Source: CAVZXS01 sp963779325
GTDB lineage: Bacteria; Bacteroidota; Bacteroidia; Chitinophagales; Chitinophagaceae
DNA: 64,000 bases
Direction: 5' to 3'
Assembly (NCBI GenBank): GCA_963779325.1
Contig: CAVZXS010000014.1
Location: 1 to 64,000, forward strand
This document shows, piece after piece, positions 9,459-18,235 of the stretch (within the stretch, counting starts at the first letter, position 1; the number at the start of each line of letters is the position of its first letter). Below the pieces are notes generated by a model, which saw only the letters and a program-made list of their open reading frames with translations, was not told the origin of the DNA and searched no databases. A program made the position numbers and the translations under genes.

Positions 9459-10286
9459 TCATTTCCCCTTTAAGACCTTTTTCTCATCACTCTTCAATTT
9501 CTTTTGTACTTTCTTTACATCTTCAGCAGCCGGCAGTTGCTCCGGTTGCACACCACGTTCTTTTAACATTTTGCGAACAGCAACATTATTATCCACATGT
9601 TCTTTCCCTATTGCCGTTTCGCCGGTTAATTCCTTTTCAATTACATTATGACTGGTAAGCTCCGTTGCAAAGTCTTTTGCTTTAATAGTAAGTGTTGGTA
9701 AAAAATCTGCAAGGGGCCTGGTGGCGGGTACATTTAATTTTCGTTTCATATCGCCGGTGCTAAAGCCCCCAAACAAAGCCTGGTCGCCTTTAGAACGTAT
9801 AATGGCAAAACTTTTATCATCCACACCCCTTTCATAAATAATGCCCGATAATTTTTTTTCAGACCTGGATAATTTTTCCCTCGCTGTTACCCTGGCAATA
9901 TCCAATAAGCGTTGTTCAATAATCTCTTGCTTGCGGGTTTGTACGGCAAAATATGTTTGGGCAAAGGCAATGGCTTGTTTAGAAGCGTCGCCATTTTGTG
10001 CTATAAGATAACAAGCATAACGGGTAAGAGCTATATCTTCTATTTCACGCTGAGCGCCTTTGGCCAGATCGATCATTTTCGTGAAGCCACGAAAATGATC
10101 ATTAGTTTTTTCATCTGCATTTTCACAGGCCTTTTTTGCTTTATCTATAGCATTTGTAAAATTTTCCCACCGCTGATAATCTAATATGGATTGCAACTCT
10201 CTTGCACTCCAGCATTCAATACCTTTATAATTGTAGCATGCTTGTTCAAATTGCAGAAATAGTTTGGTTATTAACTCCTTTTTCAT
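9459..10286 (-). CDS. dinD: DNA-damage-inducible protein D
   Basis: A 275-residue protein closely resembling DinD. The BRO/DinD N-terminus WSARELQSILDYQRWENF is followed by ARYACYLIAQNGD-type helices (here LTRYACYLIAQNGD), a KLSGIIYERGVDD segment, and the TGDMKRKLNVPATRPLADFLP segment, broken here only for length. In Escherichia coli dinD is SOS-induced and its product inhibits RecA-mediated strand exchange. ATG at 10286 is the only sensible start. It heads a possible two-gene unit with the HEPN-like gene. A perfect inverted repeat lies about 53 bases upstream. DinD is often on accessory DNA. Confidence 0.85.
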   Translation of the reverse strand: MKKELITKLFLQFEQACYNYKGIECWSARELQSILDYQRWENFTNAIDKAKKACENADEKTNDHFRGFTKMIDLAKGAQREIEDIALTRYACYLIAQNGDASKQAIAFAQTYFAVQTRKQEIIEQRLLDIARVTAREKLSRSEKKLSGIIYERGVDDKSFAIIRSKGDQALFGGFSTGDMKRKLNVPATRPLADFLPTLTIKAKDFATELTSHNVIEKELTGETAIGKEHVDNNVAVRKMLKERGVQPEQLPAAEDVKKVQKKLKSDEKKVLKGK

Positions 10287-10338
10287 GACCGTTTTAGTTG
10301 ATACCTGCTAAGATAAATATTAAAATATGAAACGGCTA

Positions 10339-10360
10339 ATATTTTTAGTATTAAAAATAT
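10339..10360. promoter_or_regulatory. Perfect inverted repeat upstream of dinD, operator candidate
   Basis: ATATTTTT and AAAAATAT are separated by six bases, giving 8-base perfect arms 53 bases upstream of the dinD start. It is a candidate site for an SOS or other repressor. It does not resemble the GTATAAA repeats in front of lexA in this window. Confidence 0.35.
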
Positions 10361-10520
10361 CCCCTTTTTGAAACCACAGGGTAAAATGCGGGCGTGGTAA
10401 ATTTTTTTAAAAGCCGTTTTATTTTGTAGAAAAAAATCTTCTTACTTGCAGGTGGACTAAAATTCTTCTACATATAAATATAGCTAACTTACAAATCCAA
10501 ACTACACACATCAAATTTTC

Positions 10521-11486
10521 ATGCTTCATAAAAAGAACGAACATCCGAAAGAAAAAATTATTTTGCATCCCCGCAATAAACATCGGGAACGGTATAATTT
10601 TAAACAACTGGTTGATACCTGTCACGCATTAGCTCCGTTTGTAAAACTGAATCAATACAATGATGAATCAATAGATTTTTTTGATGCAGCAGCGGTAAAA
10701 ATGTTGAACAATGCTTTATTAAAATATTTTTACAACATAAATCATTGGGATATTCCGCCAAATTATTTATGCCCGCCAATTCCCGGAAGAGCTGATTATA
10801 TTCATTACGCAGCAGATTTATTGAGCGGTAAAAACAACGGGATAATACCAACGGGTAATAATATAAAATGCTTAGACATTGGCACAGGTGCCAATTGTAT
10901 TTATCCGATTATCGGCATCAATGAATATGGTTGGTCATTTACGGGTACCGATATTGATCCTGTTGCTATTGAATCTGCTGATAAAATAATTGAACTGAAT
11001 CCTGTTTTGAAAGGGAAGATTGAATTAAGACTGCAAACTAATGCTGCAACTATTTTTACCGGTATTATTCAAAGGAGCGAATGTTTTGATTTGACTGTTT
11101 GTAATCCTCCTTTTCATGCCTCTGTGGCAGAAGCCCGGGCGGGTACAATTAAAAAATTAAATAACCTGAAGCGAAGAAAAATTACCAAACCAATTTTAAA
11201 CTTCGGCGGCCAAAATAACGAACTATGGTGCGAAGGGGGTTTGGAAAGATTTGTACAAACAATGATTAGCGACAGCAAGCAATTCGCCGATTCCTGTTTT
11301 TGGTTTACGGCTTTAATTTCAAAAAGTGAATACCTGGAAAGCATTTACGAGTCATTAAAAAAAGCGGGGGCCGTTGAAGTAAAAACCATTCCAATGGGGC
11401 AGGGAAATAAAATAAGTCGTATCGTCGCGTGGACATTTCTTACACCCGAAAAACAGAAAAAATGGGGAGAGACAAGATGGGCGTAG
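10521..11486 (+). CDS. rlmF: 23S rRNA (adenine(1618)-N(6))-methyltransferase
   Basis: A 321-residue SAM-dependent methyltransferase that modifies A1618 of 23S rRNA. The N-terminus has HPRNKHRERYNF, typical of RlmF/YbiN. The SAM-binding motif LDIGTGANCIYP spans about 118-129, the acidic-loop motif TGTDIDPVAI follows, and the N6-adenine catalytic motif NPPFH is at 195-199. Length matches the family. The protein is cytoplasmic, and the gene stands alone between the dinD pair and the PAP2-like gene. Confidence 0.92.
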   Translation: MLHKKNEHPKEKIILHPRNKHRERYNFKQLVDTCHALAPFVKLNQYNDESIDFFDAAAVKMLNNALLKYFYNINHWDIPPNYLCPPIPGRADYIHYAADLLSGKNNGIIPTGNNIKCLDIGTGANCIYPIIGINEYGWSFTGTDIDPVAIESADKIIELNPVLKGKIELRLQTNAATIFTGIIQRSECFDLTVCNPPFHASVAEARAGTIKKLNNLKRRKITKPILNFGGQNNELWCEGGLERFVQTMISDSKQFADSCFWFTALISKSEYLESIYESLKKAGAVEVKTIPMGQGNKISRIVAWTFLTPEKQKKWGETRWA

Positions 11487-11515
11487 ATTAATGCGACGAA
11501 AAATCAATTAACATG

Positions 11516-11631
11516 TTTTCTCTGCAATCTCTGCATCTCAGCGTGCCATTTTTTTCCACGCAGAGGAGCGGAGTACGCCGAGGTAGAAGGTCAATAAATT
11601 TTTTCTCTGCGATCTCTGCATCTCAGTGTGC
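11516..11631. repeat. Direct repeat of a CTCTGC-rich intergenic unit
   Basis: Two 31-base copies (11516-11546 and 11601-11631) differ at two positions. Between them lies CACGCAGAGGAGCGGAGTACG (shown only in part), which resembles the complementary form of the same unit. Iterated CTCTGC/GCAGAG units occur between genes in many bacteria. No coding content. Confidence 0.6.
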
Positions 11632-11638
11632 AAAAAAA

Positions 11639-12307
11639 CTACATAATATACCACGAAGCCGCCTGGCATAAAATACCAAGCAATAAACCTCCGTATACTT
11701 CTTTCTGCGAATGATCGGAAACAATTAACCGGGAAGTACAAACAACACCCGCAATTAATAAAGCGACGGCGATATACACATTAAGATTTACCGTTTGTGT
11801 TAATCCAAGCAGCATAATAAATGCGAGCATAACACCGGCGCCAATGCCGTGCATACTTATTTTCATATAAATATTCGCCATCAGCCCTGCGCTTGAGGCT
11901 ATAAAAATGGCGAAGCTGAGTTTGACCAACTCGTTCGGTATTTGCGGCTGATTTCTGAAAACATACCACATCCAAAAATAATATACACCGCAAGCTATGT
12001 AAGGTATTATTCTGTCCTTCTGCGTTTTTAATTGTATCGATTCTATAAAACCCAATCCTTTTAAAAGAGCTATGGTAACCATCGGAAATAAAATATACAT
12101 GACACCAAAACGAATGAGCAGTATTATTTTATCGGCGGCGCCTACACCCGAAAAAATATACGGATGCTGCCATAACAAAAACCAACAGATGTAAACAGGT
12201 ATAAAAACAGGATGAAAAACATAAGAAAAAAAGTGAGCCAACATACGGGCAGCAAGCGGCTGCGACGTATCAACAATAACTCCTTCTTTTGAAACTAATC
12301 TTGTCAT
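11639..12307 (-). CDS. PAP2-superfamily-like membrane protein
   Basis: A 222-residue integral membrane protein with about six hydrophobic segments. SMHGIGAG resembles PAP2 motif 2, and SRLIVSDH followed by SQKE fits motif 3 (SR-x5-H-x3-acid) with Glu in place of Asp. Motif 1 is degenerate (KTQKDRIIP). It is probably a lipid phosphatase relative acting at the membrane surface, but activity is uncertain. It lies 39 bases after rpoN on the same strand and may share its transcript. Confidence 0.55.
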   Translation of the reverse strand: MTRLVSKEGVIVDTSQPLAARMLAHFFSYVFHPVFIPVYICWFLLWQHPYIFSGVGAADKIILLIRFGVMYILFPMVTIALLKGLGFIESIQLKTQKDRIIPYIACGVYYFWMWYVFRNQPQIPNELVKLSFAIFIASSAGLMANIYMKISMHGIGAGVMLAFIMLLGLTQTVNLNVYIAVALLIAGVVCTSRLIVSDHSQKEVYGGLLLGILCQAASWYIM

Positions 12308-12320
12308 ACACTTTTTCTTT

Positions 12321-12340
12321 CTTCTCCTACCGGGAGAGGT
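12321..12340. repeat. Short CTCC/GGAG palindrome between rpoN and the PAP2-like gene
   Basis: CTTCTCC, a short loop, then GGGAGAG: a partial copy of a common Bacteroidota intergenic palindrome. It fills almost the whole 39-base gap. Confidence 0.35.
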
Positions 12341-12346
12341 CGGCTG

Positions 12347-13837
12347 TTATAATTCTTTTCTCAGCCTTGCTACCGGAATATTTAATTGTTCGCGGTATTT
12401 GGCCACCGTTCTGCGTGCAATATTATAACCTTTTTGCTGAAGCATATCGGTAAGGTACTCATCGCTGAGGGGTTTGCGCTTGCTTTCGTTTTCAATCATA
12501 TCGCTCAGTATCTTTTTTACTTCTCTTGTACTCACTTCTTCGCCGCTTTCGGTACTTAACGATTCGCTGAAGAAAAATTTTAACCGGTAAGTACCAAATT
12601 CAGTTTGTACAAATTTACTGTTGGCCACACGGCTTACGGTAGATATATCAAGATTCGTTTTTTCAGCGATGTCTTTCAAAATCATGGGTCGCAGTTCTGT
12701 CTCATCACCCGTTAAAAAAAATTGCTCCTGGTGTTCCATAATGGAGGTCATGGTGCTGAGCAATGTATGCTGCCGTTGTTTAATGGCATCTATAAACCAT
12801 TTAGCCGAATCTATTTTTTGTTTAATAAACAGTACCGCTTCTTTTTGCCGTTTATCTTTTTTTGCGCCGCGGTCATAATCTTTCAGCATATCGCGGTATC
12901 CTTCGCTGATGCGCAGCTCCGGTGCGTTGCGGCTGTTAAGCGTTAATTCTAATTTGCCGGCATTATTAAAAATAAAAAAATCGGGTACTACATAGCTTTC
13001 GCCTTTATTGGTTTCGCCTACATTGCCGCCCGGTTTTGGATTTAGTTTTACTATTTGGTTCATTACTTCTTTCAACTCCTCATCCGATACATTCAGTCCC
13101 CGCTGAATTTTTTCATAATGTTTTTTTGTAAATTCATCAAAGTATTTGGTAATGGCTTTGATGGCTGTATCCACCGGTTTACCGTCTTCTTTTTGTCGTT
13201 TCAATTGCAGCAGCAGGCATTCTCTTAAATTACGGGCGGCTACACCGGCAGGTTCAAAATTTTGTATAAGTTTTATTATGCTTTCAATTTCTTCTTCGGT
13301 GGTAGAAATATTTTGCCGAAAAGCCATATCATCTACCATAGCCGAAGTTTCGCGGCGCAGGTATCCGTCTTCATCAATACTGCCAATAATCTGTTCGGCA
13401 ATTTTATGCTGCTTCTCATCCAGGTTCAGCATCCCCAATTGCGTAACCAATACTTCAAAAAAACTGGTTTGTACTTTGTGCGGCGTGGTTCTTTCTTCAT
13501 CCTGTTCTCCGTAGTTTTCGTCGCGCAGTTTATAATCAGCAATATCATCGTCGCCGTCCTGCACGTACTCAGCAATGTCTATGTTGTCGTATTCCTCCTC
13601 GGCGCCTTCTTTCTCTTCAAAATCTTCGGTAGTTTCGGTCTCTGCAAATTCATCTTTCATTTCATCACCGTCGTTCTGGCCTTCCTCGCTCAGTTCCAAA
13701 GCGGGGTTTTCTTCCATTTCTTCTTTTATTCGTATTTCTAAGCTGGCTGTTGGTACTTGCAGCAGCTTCATCAGCTGAATTTGCTGCGGTGACAGCTTTT
13801 GAAAGAGTTTTTGGTGTAATCCTTGACTGAGGGACAT
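12347..13837 (-). CDS. rpoN: RNA polymerase sigma-54 factor
   Basis: A 496-residue alternative sigma factor. Region I is LSPQQIQLMKLLQ, which contacts activators and core polymerase. Region II is very acidic (about 45-130). Region III follows, with a helix-turn-helix near 410-430, and the RpoN box ARRTVAKYRE (about 474-483) recognises -24 promoters. A longer frame upstream encodes 24 extra residues through a tandem repeat; ATG at 13837 gives the normal N-terminus MSLSQGLHQKLFQKL. No enhancer-binding activator is adjacent. The gene may be cotranscribed with the PAP2-like gene downstream. Confidence 0.95.
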   Translation of the reverse strand: MSLSQGLHQKLFQKLSPQQIQLMKLLQVPTASLEIRIKEEMEENPALELSEEGQNDGDEMKDEFAETETTEDFEEKEGAEEEYDNIDIAEYVQDGDDDIADYKLRDENYGEQDEERTTPHKVQTSFFEVLVTQLGMLNLDEKQHKIAEQIIGSIDEDGYLRRETSAMVDDMAFRQNISTTEEEIESIIKLIQNFEPAGVAARNLRECLLLQLKRQKEDGKPVDTAIKAITKYFDEFTKKHYEKIQRGLNVSDEELKEVMNQIVKLNPKPGGNVGETNKGESYVVPDFFIFNNAGKLELTLNSRNAPELRISEGYRDMLKDYDRGAKKDKRQKEAVLFIKQKIDSAKWFIDAIKQRQHTLLSTMTSIMEHQEQFFLTGDETELRPMILKDIAEKTNLDISTVSRVANSKFVQTEFGTYRLKFFFSESLSTESGEEVSTREVKKILSDMIENESKRKPLSDEYLTDMLQQKGYNIARRTVAKYREQLNIPVARLRKEL

Positions 13838-13861
13838 AAGTATAGGTATAAGTATAGGTGC
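13838..13861 (-). repeat. 12-base tandem duplication directly upstream of the rpoN start codon
   Basis: AAGTATAGGTAT is followed by AAGTATAGGTGC (plus strand), touching the ATG. It occupies the place of the ribosome-binding site and leader. Confidence 0.5.
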
Positions 13862-13945
13862 TAGCTTGTTAAAGACCGTAGAAATTTCAAAAATCCGGCC
13901 AATTATCAAAAATCAGGCCGTAAATTACATACAAATAGAATATAG

Positions 13946-14443
13946 ATGCCGGAACGTTCAAAATTATTTCTTGTTGTGTTGCTGATTGCCGTATCGGGAA
14001 ATATTTTCGGGCAAGTGGTTCCCGACAAAGTGAGATTGCCGCTAAACGACAGGTTATCAGGGACATTAAGTTTTGGAAACCAATTTAAAATGGGTCATGG
14101 TCTGCTAAAAAAGACCGAGGAAGTATTCCTTTCTCGAGGATGTTTTAATGCGTTAGGCACCCCGGATTCAATTTATTTTTTGCAAAAAAATTGTTGGAAA
14201 AATTCGAAATTTAAAAGTATATATCAGGACAGTATTACTAAAACAAAAAATAAAATCATACAAAGCCCCTACCTTTTGAAGGCAGCCGGCATAAAAAATA
14301 ATTATGTAAATGATCTTACTTTCTTTTGCAAAAAAGAGTATCAAATTGAAAAAATAACTTCTATACCGCTGCGTTTCAGGCTGGGATCATTAAATTATAC
14401 AAACTATTTGGAGCAGAAACCTAATTCGATAAAACCGTTTTAA
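13946..14443 (+). CDS. Secreted protein of unknown function
   Basis: A 165-residue protein with a clear signal peptide (LFLVVLLIAVSGNIFGQ, cleavage near residue 23) and three cysteines in the mature part. I do not recognise the family. It diverges from rpoN across about 108 bases. Its C-terminus ends ten bases before a small decayed ORF. Confidence 0.5.
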   Translation: MPERSKLFLVVLLIAVSGNIFGQVVPDKVRLPLNDRLSGTLSFGNQFKMGHGLLKKTEEVFLSRGCFNALGTPDSIYFLQKNCWKNSKFKSIYQDSITKTKNKIIQSPYLLKAAGIKNNYVNDLTFFCKKEYQIEKITSIPLRFRLGSLNYTNYLEQKPNSIKPF

Positions 14444-14452
14444 AATTTTTAT

Positions 14453-14602
14453 ATGGGTCTCTCAATACACTACAAAGCCCGTATTAGCAATTACTCATTA
14501 ATTGATGAATTGACAAGTGAGGTGGAAGACATTTGCAAAAGCCTTAATTGGAAATATCATATTTGGGTAAAAGAAAACTACTTAGCTAAAAAAATATTTT
14601 AG
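14453..14602 (+). pseudogene. 49-codon N-terminal remnant of a longer gene
   Basis: An ORF starting MGLSIHYKARISNYSL and reading through EDICKSLNWKYHIW looks like the beginning of a family of Bacteroidota hypothetical proteins that I remember as much longer. It stops after 49 codons and runs 21 bases into the 3' end of the opposing membrane-protein gene. Likely the leftover of a truncated gene; a genuine small protein cannot be excluded. Confidence 0.35.
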
Positions 14603-15325
14603 GTACAGCGTAAATAGTAACGAAAGTAAAATGGCTGAAAGACGTAAAAGATTTTTTGCACGCGGATTTGTAAATGATATTGCAGGAATATTTGTCTTTA
14701 TTTTAAAAAAGAATTCTACTAATCTTTTATAATCTGACAAGATTAAAAACGCAATTCCCTGTGTTAATAAAACTGATAGTGTTAATGCTCCTGCATTCAT
14801 TTGATAAAAAATATTTATCAGCATTAAATTAAGCATAAAAGCAAATAGTATAAATGCCCCGGCTAATAAGGTTTTATGAAATAATAATAAACACGAACCT
14901 GCAATTTGTATCAGGGCAAGAATAACGCCGAAACTATGCGAATGCCCGAAGTAATACCAAGTTAGCCACTCACCTGATTGCAGGTTCATCGGTATGATAG
15001 CTACAGAATCAGGAACTACAAACTGAAGCCCGAAAAGCTTCTTCCACCCAAAGCCTGCTAAGTTAAATGCAATGGTATAGCGAATTATCCCGTAAACAAA
15101 ACCATACACTTTTTGTGAATTAATTTTTTGCTTCTTCTCCAGGTATTGCCAGGTGAATGGATAAATTATGGAAATAAAGAGAACAACACCAATAAGTGAG
15201 AATACCATTACTGGGGGAAACCATTTTAATGTTCCGCTATTTCCAAGAACTAATAATAAAGATGTTGTAGTAAGACCGGCAATAATACAGGTGGCAAATT
15301 TTTTTAGAATAGATTTTTTTTTCAT
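14582..15325 (-). CDS. DoxX-like integral membrane protein
   Basis: A 247-residue protein with about seven hydrophobic helices and a basic N-terminus (MKKKSILKKF). The central part (IRYTIAFNLAGFGWKKLFG, then WLTWYYFGHSHSF) recalls DoxX/DoxD-type quinone-linked membrane proteins. Function is unknown. No operon partner. The decayed ORF at 14453 overlaps its 3' end by 21 bases. Confidence 0.5.
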   Translation of the reverse strand: MKKKSILKKFATCIIAGLTTTSLLLVLGNSGTLKWFPPVMVFSLIGVVLFISIIYPFTWQYLEKKQKINSQKVYGFVYGIIRYTIAFNLAGFGWKKLFGLQFVVPDSVAIIPMNLQSGEWLTWYYFGHSHSFGVILALIQIAGSCLLLFHKTLLAGAFILFAFMLNLMLINIFYQMNAGALTLSVLLTQGIAFLILSDYKRLVEFFFKIKTNIPAISFTNPRAKNLLRLSAILLSLLFTLYLKYFFS

Positions 15326-15393
15326 CCCGGCAGTTTAGCCTCAGAGATGCCGTGATATCATAATTCCATATATATTTTTATCAATATTATTGT

Positions 15394-16611
15394 TTATGCA
15401 CTTACTACTTGCCCGCTCAATACCTTCTTTATCACCGCTGCCATCTTCTCACCTTTTTCTTTAATCTGCTCTTCCGTCCATACCAAACTGATAGCGGTAG
15501 AAACACAACGGCTCATTATCGCATCACTTGCACTAAAGTTTTTATTGGCATGGTGCATTACTTTTTCTTTATGCTCGGGGCTCAGGCCGCTGAGTGTGGT
15601 ACCGTTTTTTAAATGATCCCACTTGCGGATATAATGCCAGTTGTTATCGTACCAATAAAAATTACCGGCGAGTATTCCCTGCGCCTTCATTTCTGCTACG
15701 GCAGCTCGTGTAATTTCTTCGGTTGGTAAAAACCAACTTACAAAACTGCAACTGTCACCTGCTTCATCAGGCACTCTTCTGAAACTGATACCCGGTATTT
15801 GTGATAAAATATTTTTTAATGCAGCATGATTTTTTCTTTGAATAACTAAAAACTCATCTACCCGGCTTACCTGCGCCAAACCTACGGCGGCATGTAATTC
15901 ACTGATTCTAAAATTATATCCTATAACCGGATGTAAGTCTGCGCCGCGGTCCGCACCTTTATGATCGTGCCCATGATCGGTATAGCCATCACATTTTTCG
16001 TAAATCGTTTTATCGTTGGTCATCACCACACCTCCTTCGCCGCAGGTCATGGTTTTTACATAATCAAAACTAAATGTACCCGCATCGCCGATGGTTCCCA
16101 ACTTTTTTCCTTTATACGTGCCGCCAATAGCCTGGCAGGCATCTTCCAATAATATTAAATTATGTTCTTTACAAATTTGCAGTAATGCATCCATGTCGGC
16201 CATACTGCCGCACATGTGTACGGGCATTACGCATTTTGTTTTGGGAGTAATGGTCGCTCTTACAGCATCGGGGTTTAATGTTAACGTATCATCTACATCT
16301 ACCAAAACCGGTACAGCACCTACGCTGATGATGGCTTCAAAACTGGCAACGAATGTAAATGACGGACAAATCACTTCATCGCCATAACCGATACCAAATG
16401 CCTGCATGGCGGTGGTTAACGCGGCGGTACCGCTGCTTACCAATTGGGAATATTTACAGCCAAAGTATTTATTAATCTCGCTTTCTAATTCTTTTGCTTT
16501 CCAGTGGCCGTTACGATTAGTATCAAAACCATAGCGCATCAGTACACCGTTTTGCACCACATCATTTAAGTGTTTGCGTTCTTGATCGCTCCAAAGTTCA
16601 AAACCGGGCAT
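15394..16611 (-). CDS. DegT/DnrJ/EryC1/StrS family aminotransferase
   Basis: A 405-residue PLP enzyme of the sugar-aminotransferase family, which usually makes amino sugars for glycans or antibiotics. Visible features are SSGTAALTTAMQAFG (cofactor phosphate region), CPSFTFVAS, LLEDACQAIGG (D157) and SFDYVKTMTCGEGG with the Schiff-base lysine K186. No other sugar-nucleotide genes are adjacent, so substrate and pathway are open. ATG at 16611 gives the usual family length. Confidence 0.9.
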   Translation of the reverse strand: MPGFELWSDQERKHLNDVVQNGVLMRYGFDTNRNGHWKAKELESEINKYFGCKYSQLVSSGTAALTTAMQAFGIGYGDEVICPSFTFVASFEAIISVGAVPVLVDVDDTLTLNPDAVRATITPKTKCVMPVHMCGSMADMDALLQICKEHNLILLEDACQAIGGTYKGKKLGTIGDAGTFSFDYVKTMTCGEGGVVMTNDKTIYEKCDGYTDHGHDHKGADRGADLHPVIGYNFRISELHAAVGLAQVSRVDEFLVIQRKNHAALKNILSQIPGISFRRVPDEAGDSCSFVSWFLPTEEITRAAVAEMKAQGILAGNFYWYDNNWHYIRKWDHLKNGTTLSGLSPEHKEKVMHHANKNFSASDAIMSRCVSTAISLVWTEEQIKEKGEKMAAVIKKVLSGQVVSA

Positions 16612-16679
16612 ATGCTTTAATATTATTTTAATAATTTAATTCCCAAAGATAAAGAATCGTATTGAATACTGATTTGGGA

Positions 16680-16687
16680 TAACTTTG
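16680..16687 (+). promoter_or_regulatory. -7 promoter box, TAACTTTG
   Basis: An exact TAnnTTTG match 15 bases before the ATG at 16703. It rules out the upstream in-frame TTG at 16685, which lies inside the box. Confidence 0.5.
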
Positions 16688-16702
16688 TATAAATGGAAAT
16701 AC

Positions 16703-17011
16703 ATGGAATCTGGAATATCAAAAAAAACTGTTTTCATTTCTTCTGATAAAAGTAAAGATGGAAGCGAGCATACGATTGATTTTATTTATTTTACTACAGA
16801 CACTGATAGTGAAGGAAAAACTAATCCCGGTGTTTTAAAACTAATTATTCGATTTACAAACCCAATCTCAAAAATCGAGGATAGAATTATACATGTGAAA
16901 GATTCAATTTCTGATAAAATCATTGAAGAATTGGCCATTGCTCTGGCTGAGGAAGCTTTAATGAAAGAGGAATTTGTAAATCAAGATATTTTTTTTAAAT
17001 CGGGACTTTGA
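16703..17011 (+). CDS. Small protein of unknown function
   Basis: A 102-residue acidic protein with no signal or membrane segment. The N-terminal half looks beta-rich (TVFISSDKSKDG, HTIDFIYFTTDT), and the C-terminus is helical with many Glu (IIEELAIALAEEALMKEEF). I do not recognise a family. The start is set by the promoter box at 16680. It is convergent with the GHL10 gene, 18 bases apart. Confidence 0.5.
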   Translation: MESGISKKTVFISSDKSKDGSEHTIDFIYFTTDTDSEGKTNPGVLKLIIRFTNPISKIEDRIIHVKDSISDKIIEELAIALAEEALMKEEFVNQDIFFKSGL

Positions 17012-17029
17012 TTTAGAACTCTTCTCTTA

Positions 17030-18211
17030 TTATTTTGGAGTTAATACCGGCCCATTAAAATAATTCAATCGCAAGCTATCGCTCCAGCCATTGGGGTTTT
17101 TATCAAATGTTTTACTGCTGAAAAAAATCATGCCTTGTATGTTCGGGGTTTTGCGTAAAGCTTCTATTTGGCGGGGCAATTGTGTTTTATCTTTCCAGGC
17201 ATCATTGCTGCCGGCCCGGTAAATGCCCAAACCGATATAACAATTTTTGCCAAATGTATTCTTGCTCCACCAGTCCAATAATTTTTCATACGGAATTTTA
17301 GGATGACCTATTTCTAAATATAATTGCGGCGCTACGTAATCAATCCATCCCTTTTCCAGCCACAATAAAATATCGGCATACAAATCATCATAATTGGTTT
17401 GATCCGACTTACTCTCGCTGCCTCGGGGGTCCTTATCCTTATTGCGCCATACACTAAAAGGCGAAATACCGAACTTGCACAAAGGCTTTTCATCTTTTAT
17501 TACAAGACTTAGTTTTTTGATGATTGAATCTACATTGCTTCTTCGCCAATCATCTTTAGATAATGAAAAACCTGAATTGGTGTATGAAGCGGCATCGGGA
17601 AATTCTTTGCCTGCAATTCTATACGGATAAAAATAATCATCCATATGTACCGCATCTATATTGTACCGGCTTACCATATCGCGAATTACATTGGCAACAA
17701 ACTGCTGTACATCCTTATTGGCCGGGTCAAAATATTTTTTATTACCGTAACCTAAAAACCATTCGGGGTGAATTTTTGTAATGTGCGATGGGGCGATAGA
17801 GGAGGACCCGATATTAAAATCGGCACGATAGGGATTGCACCAGGCATGAAATTCGAAACCTCTTTTATGCGATTCAGCTATCATGAATTCTAAGGGATCA
17901 TAAAAGGGCGAAGGCGGACGGCCCTGCACGCCGGTAAGCCATTGGCTCCAGGGTTCGTATGGCGACGGATAAAATGCATCGGCTGCGGGGCGCACCTGTA
18001 CAATAACGGCATTCAGTCCGTTCGCTTTGTGCATATCCAATTGACGAATGAATTCCTGCTTTTGACTTTCGACATCTGTTATCGCCTGTCGCGGCCAATC
18101 AATATTATCTACGGTAGCTATCCATACCCCTCTGAACTCAGTTGCAGGTTGAGCGTGTATGAAAGTTGAAATAAAAAGTAAAAAGTTAAAAAGAAGGAGT
18201 CGCTTTTTCAT
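17030..18211 (-). CDS. Family 10-like glycosyl hydrolase (GHL10), exported
   Basis: A 393-residue protein with a signal peptide (MKKRLLLFNFLLFISTFIHAQ) and the GHL10/DUF187 catalytic-barrel features EFRGVWIATVDNIDWP, LNAVIVQVRPAADAFYPS, FEFHAWCNPYRADF and VDAVHMDDYFYP (here IDAVHMDDYFYP). Relatives are predicted to act on peptidoglycan or other polysaccharides outside the cytoplasm; the substrate is not visible. ATG at 18211 is preferred to the TTG two codons upstream. It follows the MarR gene by 24 bases and may be cotranscribed. Confidence 0.85.
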   Translation of the reverse strand: MKKRLLLFNFLLFISTFIHAQPATEFRGVWIATVDNIDWPRQAITDVESQKQEFIRQLDMHKANGLNAVIVQVRPAADAFYPSPYEPWSQWLTGVQGRPPSPFYDPLEFMIAESHKRGFEFHAWCNPYRADFNIGSSSIAPSHITKIHPEWFLGYGNKKYFDPANKDVQQFVANVIRDMVSRYNIDAVHMDDYFYPYRIAGKEFPDAASYTNSGFSLSKDDWRRSNVDSIIKKLSLVIKDEKPLCKFGISPFSVWRNKDKDPRGSESKSDQTNYDDLYADILLWLEKGWIDYVAPQLYLEIGHPKIPYEKLLDWWSKNTFGKNCYIGLGIYRAGSNDAWKDKTQLPRQIEALRKTPNIQGMIFFSSKTFDKNPNGWSDSLRLNYFNGPVLTPK

Positions 18212-18235
18212 AGACAACCGTTTAGTAAGCAGGAA

